A DNA stretch of 21,168 nt. It comes from Chara braunii (taxonomy: Eukaryota; Streptophyta; Charophyceae; Charales; Characeae). Location: positions 253,680 to 274,847 of the forward strand of contig BFEA01000990.1 in NCBI GenBank assembly GCA_003427395.1. The letters are read 5' to 3'. The notes beneath the pieces are model-generated. The model made no database searches, had not been told where the DNA came from, and worked only from the letters and a program-made list of their open reading frames with translations. The position numbers and the translations under genes were made by a program. How positions within the stretch are numbered: position 1 is the stretch's first letter; the number at the start of each line of letters is the position of its first letter. Below are positions 10,126 through 19,267 of the stretch, piece after piece.

Positions 10126-11050
10126 AAGCATCTAGATTTGGGCCGCCCTCTCACCGAGACAGAGGTCAAGACTGCAGTAAAAGCAATGGCAAAGGGTAAG
10201 GCCCTAGGCGCAAATGGCCTTCCCTCTGAGTTTTTCGAAATTTTATGACCCGATATTGACGAAACACTGTTTGAGATACACAAAAGTGTCTTGACTGAGG
10301 GAAAAATCTCAGATAGAATGTGCTTCAAAGCAATTACTCTGTTGTATAAGAAAGGAGCAAGCTCAGCAAGGGACAAAATTTGAAATTGACGACCAATCTC
10401 AAGGCTTAAAGTATCGTATAAGATCCTGGCAAAAACCTTGGCCAGGAGATTAGCGAAGTATCTTTTAGAATTAGTCAATCAGGACCAAGCAACCTTTGTA
10501 CAGAGCCGGTTTCTTTACGAGAATATTGTGACGACTATTCATGCCCAAGAGATAATGGAATGCGATGACATAGCACTTTCTAACCTCTTACTGGATCTAG
10601 AAAAGGCATACGACAATGTGAATTGGAGCTTTGTTCGCACAACTTTGCTTAAGATGGGATTTAGCGAAAACTTTTGCTGATGGGTAGTAGCCGTTAACAT
10701 ACATTCCACAACCTCTGTGATGGTCAATAGACTCCTGTCTGACCCATTTCCGCTATCTCGCTCCCTTCGCCAAGGTTGTCCTCTCACTCCTTTGGCCCCC
10801 CTTCTTTTTGTTATCCAGTTAGAAGTAATAATGTGTAGTATTCGTAGTAGACCGTAGTAGATCATAGACTTGTCATTAAAGCATTCAGTCAGCAAAACAA
10901 AGGCTTTGGCGGATGAGTTATCCGCAATTTGCGAGAAATCAGTTACTGCTCTGGAAGCATTAAAAATCCTGCTAGATGAGTATTCTCAGAAGCGGCAGTC
11001 AACCGGCGCAAATTGGCCTATTTCATCCCACAAGAGCTTGAGTTCGAAGT
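10126..11050 (+). pseudogene. LINE reverse transcriptase domain with several stops
   Basis: Read in one frame from 10126: LTETEVKTAVKAMAKGKALG, NGLPSEFF, RPISRLKVSYKILAKTLARR, DQATFVQSR, motif A as LLLDLEKAYDNVNW (about 10588-10630), motif B as SLRQGCPLTP (about 10759-10790), and motif C as ALADE (10903-10917), where ALADD is usual. Stops include a TGA near 10245, two close TGAs at 10381 and 10387, a TGA at 10678 and TAGs near 10857. After about 10985 the true frame shifts (SEAAVNRRKLAYFIPQELEF). The enzyme would copy LINE RNA at the nicked target. This copy cannot work because of the stops and the Asp-to-Glu change in motif C. Confidence 0.9.
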
Positions 11051-12357
11051 AGATTGGGGAATGCGCCGCAACAACAAAGGAGAAGCGGAGAATTTTTTTT
11101 GGGGTAATTATAGCCTTGGAAACATGTCATAACGCTTAGGAGAAAATCCTTCAAAATCGAATAGTGGCAAAGATTAAGGCTTGGGTGTCAGCGATGCATT
11201 TACCAATTTTCGGCAGAGCTATGGTGGTGAACACCTCTCTCCTCTTGCTGCTTACCTTTGTGGGCTTAGTCCGGTTGCTAAGTCCCTCCCTGCTAACAAT
11301 GACATGAAGGATGTCAGCAAGGTTTATATGGAAACCAAGGGGCGATACAGACAAAACCTTCATCTCAAAGCTAGCTTGGGATCTCATCACACAACCTAGA
11401 AATGAAGGAGGACTAAACATTTGCGCCCACAATGAAGAAATTACTTATTGCTGGCCGATTATCAAGGCTGTAGACAACGATGATACAAAAACCGTACAAT
11501 GCATTAGGTACAAATGGGGGAACATATCCTTGCAGCAGAATAGGGGTTTGTTCATGAAGAGGATGTTTGGATATGCCTCCAACTAGAATCTTTTATGAAT
11601 AGGAAGATTCAATCAAGGTTCAGGGCAGTTGTAATCAAAGCGTGGAAAAAGGTCAAACCAACAGAGTGGATAATGCTAGTTATAAAAACAGAGGTCCTCA
11701 ACCAACCACTAATCGACAAACCGCATGTTGTAGATCAACAAGACCATCAATTCAAAGCAGACACCTTTGGTAATAAGTGGATTGGAAGAGGAATCCTTTG
11801 CATTGGAGACTTATATGACACACTAATGTGCGACTGGATATCAATAAGCGACCTGAGACTCAAGTAAGGAAATCTCCATAACATTGAAGACAAGTGAGCG
11901 AATCTTATAAAGGTGATTCTGCATTCGTGGAAGGAGTGCCTAGCTCCAGAATTTGTAGATCCCCCAGGTACCTAGTACATTACCAGAACCCAGGTCGATC
12001 AACCAGTCTATTAGAAGCTGACCTCCTTCTCGGATGATGGATCCAACTTTTGAAATGGGATAAGGTCCCGTACTCTGAATCCCTTATCTTCAACACATTT
12101 TAAGGTGATGACACATAAACAGAAACTGAGGAACAACTCCCGAGTGACCAACTTAAAGAGACCTGAAGACCACTGCTGGGCCGTGTTGGCAGCGCTTGGC
12201 TCCCATCTGCAGCAGATTAAAGTGCATGAAGTATGGGAAGAGGCAAGAAAGCATAAAGTGACATCTTGTTCGCACCTCCCCCTAGCGGAACGAAAACTCG
12301 ACTCGACAGTCTGGGCTGGAGAGGTCTGGGTAAAGAAGGCTCTAAGTTACCGTTAAC
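11051..12357 (+). pseudogene. LINE C-terminal region, broken
   Basis: Pieces in different frames match the tail of plant L1-like proteins: IKAWVSAMHLPIFGRAMVVN (from about 11170), RFIWKPRGDTDKTFISKLAW then LITQPRNEGGL (from 11320), LNQPLIDKPHVVDQQ and FGNKWIGRGILCIGDLYDT (11595-11867), and HEVWEEARKHKVTS ending at TAA 12355-12357. The function in the family is unclear. At least three frame changes and several stops are present. Confidence 0.75.
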
Positions 12358-12990
12358 TCAAATGAAGAACACCACATAGCTGATACCCCCGTCAGGCGGA
12401 CCCGTCACAGTAGCGGCATAGATATGGGAGATACAGATAACGGGCGCCGGAACATAGACACTAATCAGTATCGGTCGTTTATTGTCACAACTGCAATTAC
12501 TCCCATCCCAAAGACACGCAACCATCCTCTCAAAAAAATAAGTAGAAGAAGAATAAGAAATAATCCTACCTCTTCAGCAGCATTGGCCACAGGGGGGGAG
12601 GTCGATGGTCCGCTTCGCGCCGGAATCGAGTCGAAGTTTCGGTGTAGGCCGGTGCGAGTGCGAATACCCTTACAAGGGTATCCGCCCTGGTTTTTGCAAT
12701 TAACAAGAAATAAGCCAAAAAGTTTGAGCATGCCATGCGAGTCACGACAGTATCCGTTGTTCATACGATAGGTGGGTCGATTAGACTAAGGGCTGTTTGG
12801 CATAAGAGTGAGCGCGCAACTTTAAGGCGCGCGTGTGATTTTTTCCCCTTTTTATCATGAAGCCGGCGGGGTTGACCGGATCTTTCTTCTGGTGATTAAA
12901 CTAAGGATTTTTTACCGCTGCCAGGACTGGTGCGTAGGTAAGCACGCGGAATGGCCACGGCACGGGGTCGGTAGGCCGGCACGGAGACTT
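12358..12990. other. Possible LINE 3' end and spacer before the rRNA-like segment
   Basis: No gene is seen. A perfect hairpin ATACCCTT-AC-AAGGGTAT lies at 12664-12681, and GCGCGC-AACTTTAAG-GCGCGC occurs near 12812-12832. Weak similarity to the very 5' end of 25S rRNA (AAACTAAGGATT near 12898) suggests that the rRNA-like segment may begin here. Confidence 0.35.
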
Positions 12991-13865
12991 GGTGGCCCCA
13001 CATGCAAATACGGGCTGAGAGAACGACCAGGGCGTTTTTGTAGCCCTGGGCACGGCGCAACACTACTTCATATAGGAGATCGCGCCTGTTTATTCCAAGC
13101 TGGGGCATAGTCCTATAGGTTATGACTTTGGGCTATTGCTACGGAGATTTTGGGATCGAGGTCGGTGGGCGTCGGCGCAGCAACTGCAGTGGAGCATTGC
13201 GGAGAAAAACCGAGGGGTTGAGGGTCAACTGGCTATCCCTTTCTGGTTTTGTTGACAGGCGCGGCGGCAGGGCCAGTCCACGGGACCGGTGGGACTTCAG
13301 CAGTCCCCGCACCGTGCATAGGGGCTCTTATTTATGATATTTTATTTCTTTTATTTTTGGTTTTTATTATTTATCTATTTTATGTTTATTTACTTTTTCC
13401 TTTTGTTATACGCGGTTCCGCTTTGGCCCGGAGCGTGGTGCCGTGGGTATAGCAGGCACCCGAGAGCCTAGCTCGGCGAGTACGCCCCTGAACTGCTGAA
13501 ACGCAGACCAGGGCAAACCCAGTACGAATCCAAGCCGGGTGCATATGCGGGGAGCCGAAGAAAAAGGGGTGGACGCCCTTTGGGAGAGCTGCGGGGCATT
13601 GCCCCGGCTAGGTCCTCGGGGCATTGGGTAAAGGAAGGGTATGGTGGAGGCTCGCAGCAGTACTGACGGGCAAATCGTTTGTCGGACTTGGGTATAGGGG
13701 CAAAGGCTAATCGAACTGTCTAGTGCCAGATTTCCTCCGAAGGGCTGTCAGGCCGGCTGGCTGTCGAGCGGGCGCTAGCCGGTGTGAAGTCCTTCGGGAC
13801 ATCCGTTAAAATTGGAGTGATACGTGTAAAAATGCCAGCGCGGGGGCCGACAACAAGGGATTTTT
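12990..13865 (+). pseudogene. Extended, strongly diverged 25S/28S rRNA-like segment
   Basis: Weaker matches lie on both sides of the core and in the correct order. Upstream are AAATACGGGC then GAGAGA (13006-13022), a CTGAAACGCAGACCAGG match to the region of CTTGAAACACGGACCAAGG (about 13495-13512), and GGGGTGG then CCCTTTGGG (about 13566-13592). Downstream is ATCCGTTAAA then GTGATACG and GGGGGCCGACAAC (about 13800-13853). An AT-rich insert of about 80 bp sits at 13330-13410. Spacing differs from a normal gene. This is probably an old, rearranged rRNA copy; the flanking matches are by eye only. Confidence 0.5.
13600..13760 (+). pseudogene. Decayed cytosolic 25S/28S rRNA, clear core
   Basis: The stretch has the highly conserved words GGTGGAGGCTCGCAGCAGTA, TACTGACGGGCAAATCGTTT, GACTTGGGTATAGGGGCAAA, GGCTAATCGAACTGTCTAGT and TTTCCTCCGAAG in the order of eukaryotic (plant-type) large-subunit rRNA, about 85% identical by memory-based comparison. 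The bacterial and organellar 23S version is clearly different here. Changes fall at positions that are almost invariant (for example AAGACTAATCGAAC becomes AAGGCTAATCGAAC), which argues for a decayed copy. Confidence 0.88.
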
Positions 13866-13869
13866 TCCA

Positions 13870-14350
13870 TTTCAAGAAATCAGAGACTGTCGGGCCGCAC
13901 GGTTAGGAGCAGGGGAATGATGGGCAGCGCTGCACAACATTCGGGACGGGCAGCGGGCGGAGCGAGGCAGCAGGGGAAGTGCTACGGCAGGACTGATGGG
14001 CAGTGCTGCGAGGGGCTGTCGGGTTGACACGGGAGGGACGAGCGGAAGGCGCAAGACCGAGTTCACGGGCAGAAAGCGGAGAGTTGTGGGATCAGGCGCG
14101 CTGAGCAAGGGGAAAGTGGTGAGTGAACCGGGACGGGAAGCTGTGGCAGGTGCGTGCACAGAGAGAGAGAGAAAGAGAGAGAGAGTCGGAACGGAGGGGC
14201 CGGCCGGGCAGCGGAGCGCTGGCACAGCAGGGCAACGGGTGCCAAGGTAGGGTGAACCTGGGCTCGAAATGGGCAGGATGCATGCGCTATGATGTCGGAG
14301 ATGGCGGGGAGGTGAGGAGCGCGAGAGGAAAGTGGAATAACTTAGTTGAT
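13870..14350. other. GC-rich spacer with local repeats; no gene seen
   Basis: TGATGGGCAGCGCTGC at 13918 recurs as TGATGGGCAGTGCTGC at 13994, 76 bp later. A GA-rich tract lies at 14158-14186. Reading frames here look like shadows of biased composition. Confidence 0.5.
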
Positions 14351-14389
14351 TGGGGGTGAAATTAAAAAAGGGAGGGCTCAAAGTGAGGA

Positions 14390-14640
14390 TTTTTGGGCAG
14401 GGCGATTCTGATGGCGCCGTTAGTTTTGAGGATAGTTGAGTAAGTTAGAAGTTAGCAAGGAAAGGAGCTGCGCTGGCTATGGTGGAGCAAGCGGGAGGAG
14501 AAAGGAGAGAGGATATCTCCCTCGATTCATGACCAAATCGAGGGAGGGAAGAGTTATTTTTTGGGGTTTTGAGGGCGGGCGATGTGGTATCTGCTGTTAG
14601 TTTTAGTGTTAGATAGGAAGATTGGGAGTCAGTGAAGAGA
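14390..14640 (+). repeat. Degenerate tandem duplication, period about 175 bp
   Basis: GGGCGATTCTGATGGCGCCG-TTAGTTTTGAGGATAG near 14400 resembles GGGCGATGTGGTATCTGCTG-TTAGTTTTAGTGTTAG near 14577. Both are followed at similar distance by AGC.CTGCGC and CGGGAGGAGA. Confidence 0.55.
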
Positions 14641-15660
14641 AGCACTGCGCGGAGGTAACGGGAGGAGACTGTAGAAAAAGGGAATGAACCTTTCCGATTT
14701 CTAGTGAAAAATTCGTTCTTATTTTCTTATTTTTCTTTTTTCTTATTCCGTTCTTTTACTTGCCTAGCGATGAGGTTTATCTCTCGTGCCATACGATTCT
14801 TCCGATCGTGATGGAGGTCCTCTTCTTGCTGCGGCGATCTGAGAGTTAGCCCTTCCCACGTTTTAGTTCCCTCACTATGACTAAACCTGGCTACATAAGC
14901 AGCCAGGTACAATCACATACCATGTCCTACCACACGGAGGAAGCTGGGAATGAGGTGCAGCGTTCTCTGTAAGCACAAGAGGCGAGCGGGCACAAATTCA
15001 AGGTTCTTTGCGAACACAGCGGGTGAACGGGCAAAGAGGTGGTCGCAGGTGTCGTGTAGGGCTTAGTCCAACCCACCACTGAAGTGTCTGAGTGAGCCTG
15101 GGGTCGGATGACTGATCGTGCCTATGGTAGAGATAGGACTGAGACAGGGCAGATACACTCGCCTGGCGAACTTTATGGTGATCGGCTTTGGAGTGGGGAT
15201 GGTTGGCATTTTGCTGCACTAATTCTATCCCTTTTTGTTTTGGTCGGGTATGAGGACAGACAGGCTGTAGAGCTTACAACATAGAAGACCGGTATCGAGC
15301 TGCAAACATGACCTTGGAGCCGGCAACAGATTGAGAGTTCTTTCTTGATTCTATGGGTGGTGGTGCATGGCCATCTGTAGTTGGTGAAGTGATTTGTCTG
15401 GTTAACCCCGTCGGCAAATGAGACCTCAGCTTGCTAAATAGCTACGCGGGGACCGTTCCTCGTGGCTAGCCCTTTAGAGGGAGCAAGCTGGGAAGCGGCG
15501 GCCTTCTGTGCCGCCCTCTTGCTGTGGGCTCCACAGTCGTGCTTCGGCTGCACTGCTACAACAGCGGTTGCCAAGACTACTAAAGGCTATTGCGCGGCCT
15601 TGCGAAAGGCTGTTCAGTGCCATGTGACTGCAGTTGGACCGCGGGAGGTTGAGGCGTACT
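14641..15660. other. Intergenic DNA; one strong hairpin, no gene seen
   Basis: A perfect 8 bp hairpin ACCTGGCT-ACATAAGC-AGCCAGGT lies at 14885-14908. No coding region is recognised; the frame at 15462-15662 lacks an ATG start and any family resemblance. Confidence 0.45.
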
Positions 15661-15935
15661 AGAGGACACTACTGCTGGCCGCACAAACTGCGGCTGTGCC
15701 AGCGGACTGTGCGCGAGAGTTGTTGTTTGCTACAGGCTGGGCACAGACTATTGCTACAGGTTATTGTTGATTGGGTAGAGCTGCCGCTGCCTGATGCATG
15801 TGGGCACATACTATAGCTGCTGTTGTTGGTAACTGTGCCCAGACCACGGCTGCGGACTGCGCACAGACTGCTATTGCGGACTACGCATAGACTGTTGCTA
15901 CGGGCTGCTGCTGGTCATTATGGTAGGCTGCTGCG
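15660..15935 (+). repeat. Degenerate short-period repeat (GACTGTTGCTACGGGCTG type)
   Basis: Related words such as CACAGACTATTGCTACAGG, CACAGACTGCTATTGCGG and CATAGACTGTTGCTACGGG recur. The last units (15838-15910) have a period of about 24 bp. Earlier units are more decayed. Confidence 0.65.
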
Positions 15936-16663
15936 TTCGGTGATGGACATTGCTGAGAAAATTATGTATGGGCTGCTGCTGAGACTAAGGGTCATTACAA
16001 GCCGGTGAGCGGTCGTGATCGAGCAAGGCATGGAAGAGTGGTCAGACTGGGCAGGAAGGGGGGGTGATTGCTGCAGTTTTGAGGAGCCGCCTGGGGGATT
16101 GAGCCAAACGGTTTGGAATGCAAGATTGACCAAGTTGTTACTTGTTGGCTGCCATTGCGGGGCCCTCAGGAGCTAAAAGATTACAAGGCCCTCTCTAGTG
16201 AGTTTGAGAGCACCTTTATGGGATCTGAGAGTCTTACATCTTTCTACTTCTATCCTGCTTACTCTAAGTCTGGTCTTGTTTTGAGAGGAAGGCGGCAGGC
16301 GGGATTGCAATCTGTAGGTCCGCGAGAAGACTCTGTGGGGAGTCCACCCACTGATTGCGGGAGCTCTGCCGCGACTCAGGAGGAAATCTGGAGGTAGGGA
16401 ATCGTCAGGTAAACCATTTTCATTTGTACAACCTACTACCACCCATGTTTGCCTATCTCCCTGTAATATGACTGTTGTATGCATGAGATTGTCCCTATGG
16501 TTGTTGTTTTCTCTTCAGGACCTAATCAGACTGAATAGAAGGAATGCGTGAAAGTGAAGTTTAAGTTTTCTCTTTTGTTTTGACTGAAAGCAGACTAAGG
16601 TATGAATTGGGGGGAAGGTGGGAGGAAGGCAGTTTTGCATGCGTTTGGAAGGGTCAACCAAAA
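15936..16663. other. Unassigned DNA upstream of the hairpin array
   Basis: No gene is recognised. A frame of about 94 codons ends near 16397 but has no ATG at its start and no family resemblance; GAG-GTAGG near its end could be a splice donor by chance. Confidence 0.4.
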
Positions 16664-16946
16664 CCTGAGCATTGTTTCTATTGTGAATGGCTCAGGGCTA
16701 TGTTTATTTGGCTGTTTTCTGAAGGACTAGGCATTGTTTCTACTGTGAATGACCTGGTTGCTATGTTTATTTGACTGTTTTCTGAAGGACCAGACATTGT
16801 TTCTACTGTGAATGACCTGGTTGGTATGTTTATTTGGCTGTTTTCTGAAGGACTAGGCATTGTTTCTACTGTGAATGGTCTGATTGCTATGTTTATCTAG
16901 TTGTTTTCTGGAGGACCAAGCATTGTTTCTACTGTAAATGACCTGT
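16664..16946 (+). repeat. 63 bp tandem array, five units, carrying a conserved hairpin motif
   Basis: The core ATTGTTTCTACTGTGAATG begins at 16671, 16733, 16796, 16859 and 16922, giving spacings of 62, 63, 63 and 63 bp. Between cores is TATGTTTATTTGGCTG, TTTTCTGAAGGAC and variants. Unit 1 has a perfect flanking stem CCTGAGC/GCTCAGG. On the minus strand the 63 bp unit reads as 21 codons (TVETMPSPSENSQINI), but unit 5 has a stop and the later copies do not keep the spacing, so a peptide is unlikely. Confidence 0.95.
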
Positions 16947-17378
16947 TTTTTCTAGTTAACTCTGGGGGTTTGCCTGATCGAAGGGGTTTAAATTCTTGTT
17001 TTATTCTGAGGGAGAATTTCTGGTTTAAGGCTAAACATTGTTTCTACTGTGAATGGTTTAGCCTGAAAATCACACACGCGAACTAAACTAAGTATCAAGG
17101 AAAGTACTTTATGTATATTTGCATGTGAACTTGCAGCTGGACATAGTTTCTATTGTGAATGGCCCAACACTAAGCCATATCGTTAAGAAGAAAAAGAAAA
17201 AAATATAAAGTATAAATGGAAGTAACCAAGCAAGCTGAACATTGTTTCTACTGTGAATGGTTCAGTCCCTTGCCCATATTTGCCTTTTTTTTAAAGACAA
17301 AATCAGAAAAATTATTAAAATTTGGTTATTAAACAGTTCTGGGCGGATAGGCATTGTTTCTACTGTGAATGGTCCAAC
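16664..17378. other. Nine-copy family of a 19-base core with complementary flanks (candidate structured RNA or DNA hairpins)
   Basis: After the five tandem copies, four more cores begin at 17037, 17143, 17241 and 17353, with spacings of 98-115 bp and unrelated flanks. Six of nine cores are identical; the others differ by one or two bases. The flanks pair perfectly in unit 1 (CCTGAGC/GCTCAGG), unit 6 (AGGCTAAAC/GTTTAGCCT, 17028-17064) and unit 8 (CTGAAC/GTTCAG, 17235-17265). Pairing is partial in the others. The core's own ends (CATT and AATG) also pair, giving a stem with one bulged G and a 12-base loop GTTTCTACTGTG. The function is unknown. Confidence 0.75.
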
Positions 17379-17667
17379 TTTATGTCTTATGTAAGATGAG
17401 TATAAGGATTTAAGAACTTTAAAAGATTCATAAACTATCTATATGGAATGAACTTGGGGCTGGTGAGAGTACTTACCTTTGTGGTTTGGCTTGCATGTGA
17501 CTGAGTAAGGCCACTACTTAGTCTGAGTTTCAGGTTGATAGGTAGTTGCTATAGTTGCTCGCCACGTGCTAAAGCTATAGGAGTTAGTGTCAATTCCTGC
17601 ATTTTCTGTAGTAACTTTTTCTTACTTAGATCAATTATTGCATTTTCTGAGATCTTTTCTTATATTT

Positions 17668-18260
17668 GGCGTTGTATAAATCGTGGCAAGCTACTTTTTC
17701 TACGGGAAGCGCTGTCGAAATTTCTACAAATCCAAGGAGTTGGTTGAATTTTGACTTGTCGAAAGTTCAACTTTGTCTTTTCTCTTATCTGACTTAGTTA
17801 AAATCTAGGAAGTCTCATTTTCTAAAGGGAGTGCTGCCAAAATTTTTGCTAATTCAGGGAGTTAGACAAAATTGAACTTTGGGAAGTCAAAGTTACTTTC
17901 AAAATTCTGGACCTAGCCTTGTATAAATTTTGGAATAACATTTTTCTAGAGGGAGTGCTGCCGAAATTTTTGTAAAGCAAAGGAGTTAGTTAAATCTTGT
18001 CTAAATTCAACTCAAGTTGTTTTCTAAGTTCATATCAGACTTAGTATAAATCTGGGAAGTCTCCCTTTCGAAAGGGAATGCTGCCCAAATTTCTACCAAT
18101 TCAGGGAGTTAGAGAAACTTTGACTTTCCAAAGTTAGTGATTATTTCGACTTTTATATATGGACTTATATAAATTCTGGAAAGACACTTTTCCTACGGAA
18201 AGCGCCGCTGAAATTTTCTTAGTTTAAAAGAGATCGATTATGTTTTGACAGGTGGAGGTT
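17668..18260 (+). repeat. Satellite of about 122 bp monomers with alternating A and B types
   Basis: The element GGGA(G/A)(T/C)GC(T/C)G(C/T)C followed by AAATTT recurs with anchors at about 17700, 17821, 17946, 18067 and 18190, spaced 121-125 bp. Monomers 1, 3 and 5 share TATAAAT and related words; monomers 2 and 4 share GACTTAG, GGAAGTCTC, AATTCAGGGAGTTAGA. The higher-order period is therefore about 245 bp. A weaker unit may precede at about 17570 (AGGAGTTAGTGT). Confidence 0.85.
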
Positions 18261-18894
18261 AGATAAGTTCACTTTGACTAAAGAAGGATTTTTACCATAT
18301 TGCTTAGAGTTAGGCTTAGACGTAGTTAATTAGGAGGATTTGGGTAAGATCACGATATGAAGATTGTTCTCCATGGACTTATAGGTTTAACTTGGGGCAT
18401 TGACCTGTCATGTGTTACAGGTCTTCTTGATTGACTGATTCAAGTTCAGGACCAGATTCAGTTATATCCCTTGAGGGTCACCATCTGTTATCACAGATAA
18501 CAGGTCGGTTGCCGATTTGTCGGTTTATGACTCAGTTCCAGCTCACCCTCCACACTCAACTTAAAAAGTTTTTGCCCTGGTGAATTTTATTGTTTTATTA
18601 TGGTTTCACCCGGACTTTTATTGAATGATCATTTAACAAAGGTACTGAGTATTTAATTAAGGTTGGTTGGACAGGAGGTTTGGGGCTTGCATGGCTAAAG
18701 CGAGGGGTATGAGTGTCGAAGGTGGTTGGGGTTGACTCCGTGTAGTGGGTGGGCTGTTGATTTGACTCGTTTATGTGATTGCAGGTATGTGCTGTAAATC
18801 AGATTCTGGATTTGGTTGGTTGCGATCTCATATATGCGTATAATTGTGAGGAACCTCAGTGAGACTGTGAGAAGTGATTGTCACATACTTGCCC

Positions 18895-18897
<3 letters not shown>
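18261..18897. other. Unassigned DNA with two adjacent hairpins
   Basis: CTGTTATC-ACA-GATAACAG (18485-18503) is a perfect 8 bp stem with a 3-base loop, followed at 18512-18523 by CCGA-TTTG-TCGG. No gene is recognised here. Confidence 0.5.

Positions 18898-18942
<45 letters not shown>
18898..18942 (+). repeat. (TA)n microsatellite, about 22 units
   Basis: Uninterrupted TA dinucleotides. Confidence 0.98.
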
Positions 18943-18944
<2 letters not shown>

Positions 18945-19128
18945 GTATACTTGGGGTGAATGTCTGCATGAGCAAGGGGGCCCATGCTAAGAACCTACTC
19001 AGACGTTAGAACTGAAGGGCATAAGGAAGACCATTCCTGGTATTGGGTTTTGCTTCTTGGGGATTCCTTTAGTCGGACGTTGGTCCAGAGCCGGGATTCA
19101 ATATCCTTGTCCAGGACATCCCAAGCCC

Positions 19129-19169
19129 TAGGCTCTGCAGGAGAGGGATTTTCCCTCGCGCAGAGCCTA
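19129..19169. other. Two-part hairpin, 10 bp plus 6 bp stems
   Basis: TAGGCTCTGC (19129-19138) pairs with GCAGAGCCTA (19160-19169). Inside it GAGGGA (19143-19148) pairs with TCCCTC (19152-19157) around TTT. It lies in an open frame of 149 codons (18984-19433, ATG start) that has no recognisable family. Confidence 0.8.
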
Positions 19170-19267
19170 TTTGCCTTGCCTATCGAGGCACCCCACCCTG
19201 AAGGCAGAAATGTCGCAAGGGACGAACGACATGTCCTTCAGGCGTTCAATATCGCGAGGCCGGAGCC

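Larger units (their letters stand above)
7934..12357 (+). mobile_element. Defective L1-clade LINE retrotransposon
   Basis: A single + strand element carries, in order, an N-terminal region of unknown function, an APE-type endonuclease, a reverse transcriptase with recognisable motifs, and a C-terminal region resembling the tail of plant L1-type ORF2 proteins. The frames are broken by several stops and frameshifts, so no intact protein can be made. An untranslated part may begin near 7700 and run to about 12730, where an A-rich stretch occurs. No target-site duplication or clear poly-A end was identified. Confidence 0.9.

Noticed and set aside
13490-13560. tRNA-like sequence (GTACGAATCCAAGCC)
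   Set aside because: No acceptor, D-arm or anticodon fold; it is better explained as part of the rRNA-like segment.
16678-16860. Minus-strand peptide with 21-residue repeats
   Set aside because: The frame follows from a 63 bp period; unit 5 contains a stop and later copies lose the spacing.
16664-16946. CRISPR array
   Set aside because: Repeats are tandem with near-identical spacers, the genome is eukaryotic, and there are no cas genes; the spacers are part of the 63 bp unit.
16664-17378. Box C/D snoRNA cluster or Helitron ends
   Set aside because: CTGA-like words occur but no matching C box was found, and no consistent CTRR end follows the hairpins.
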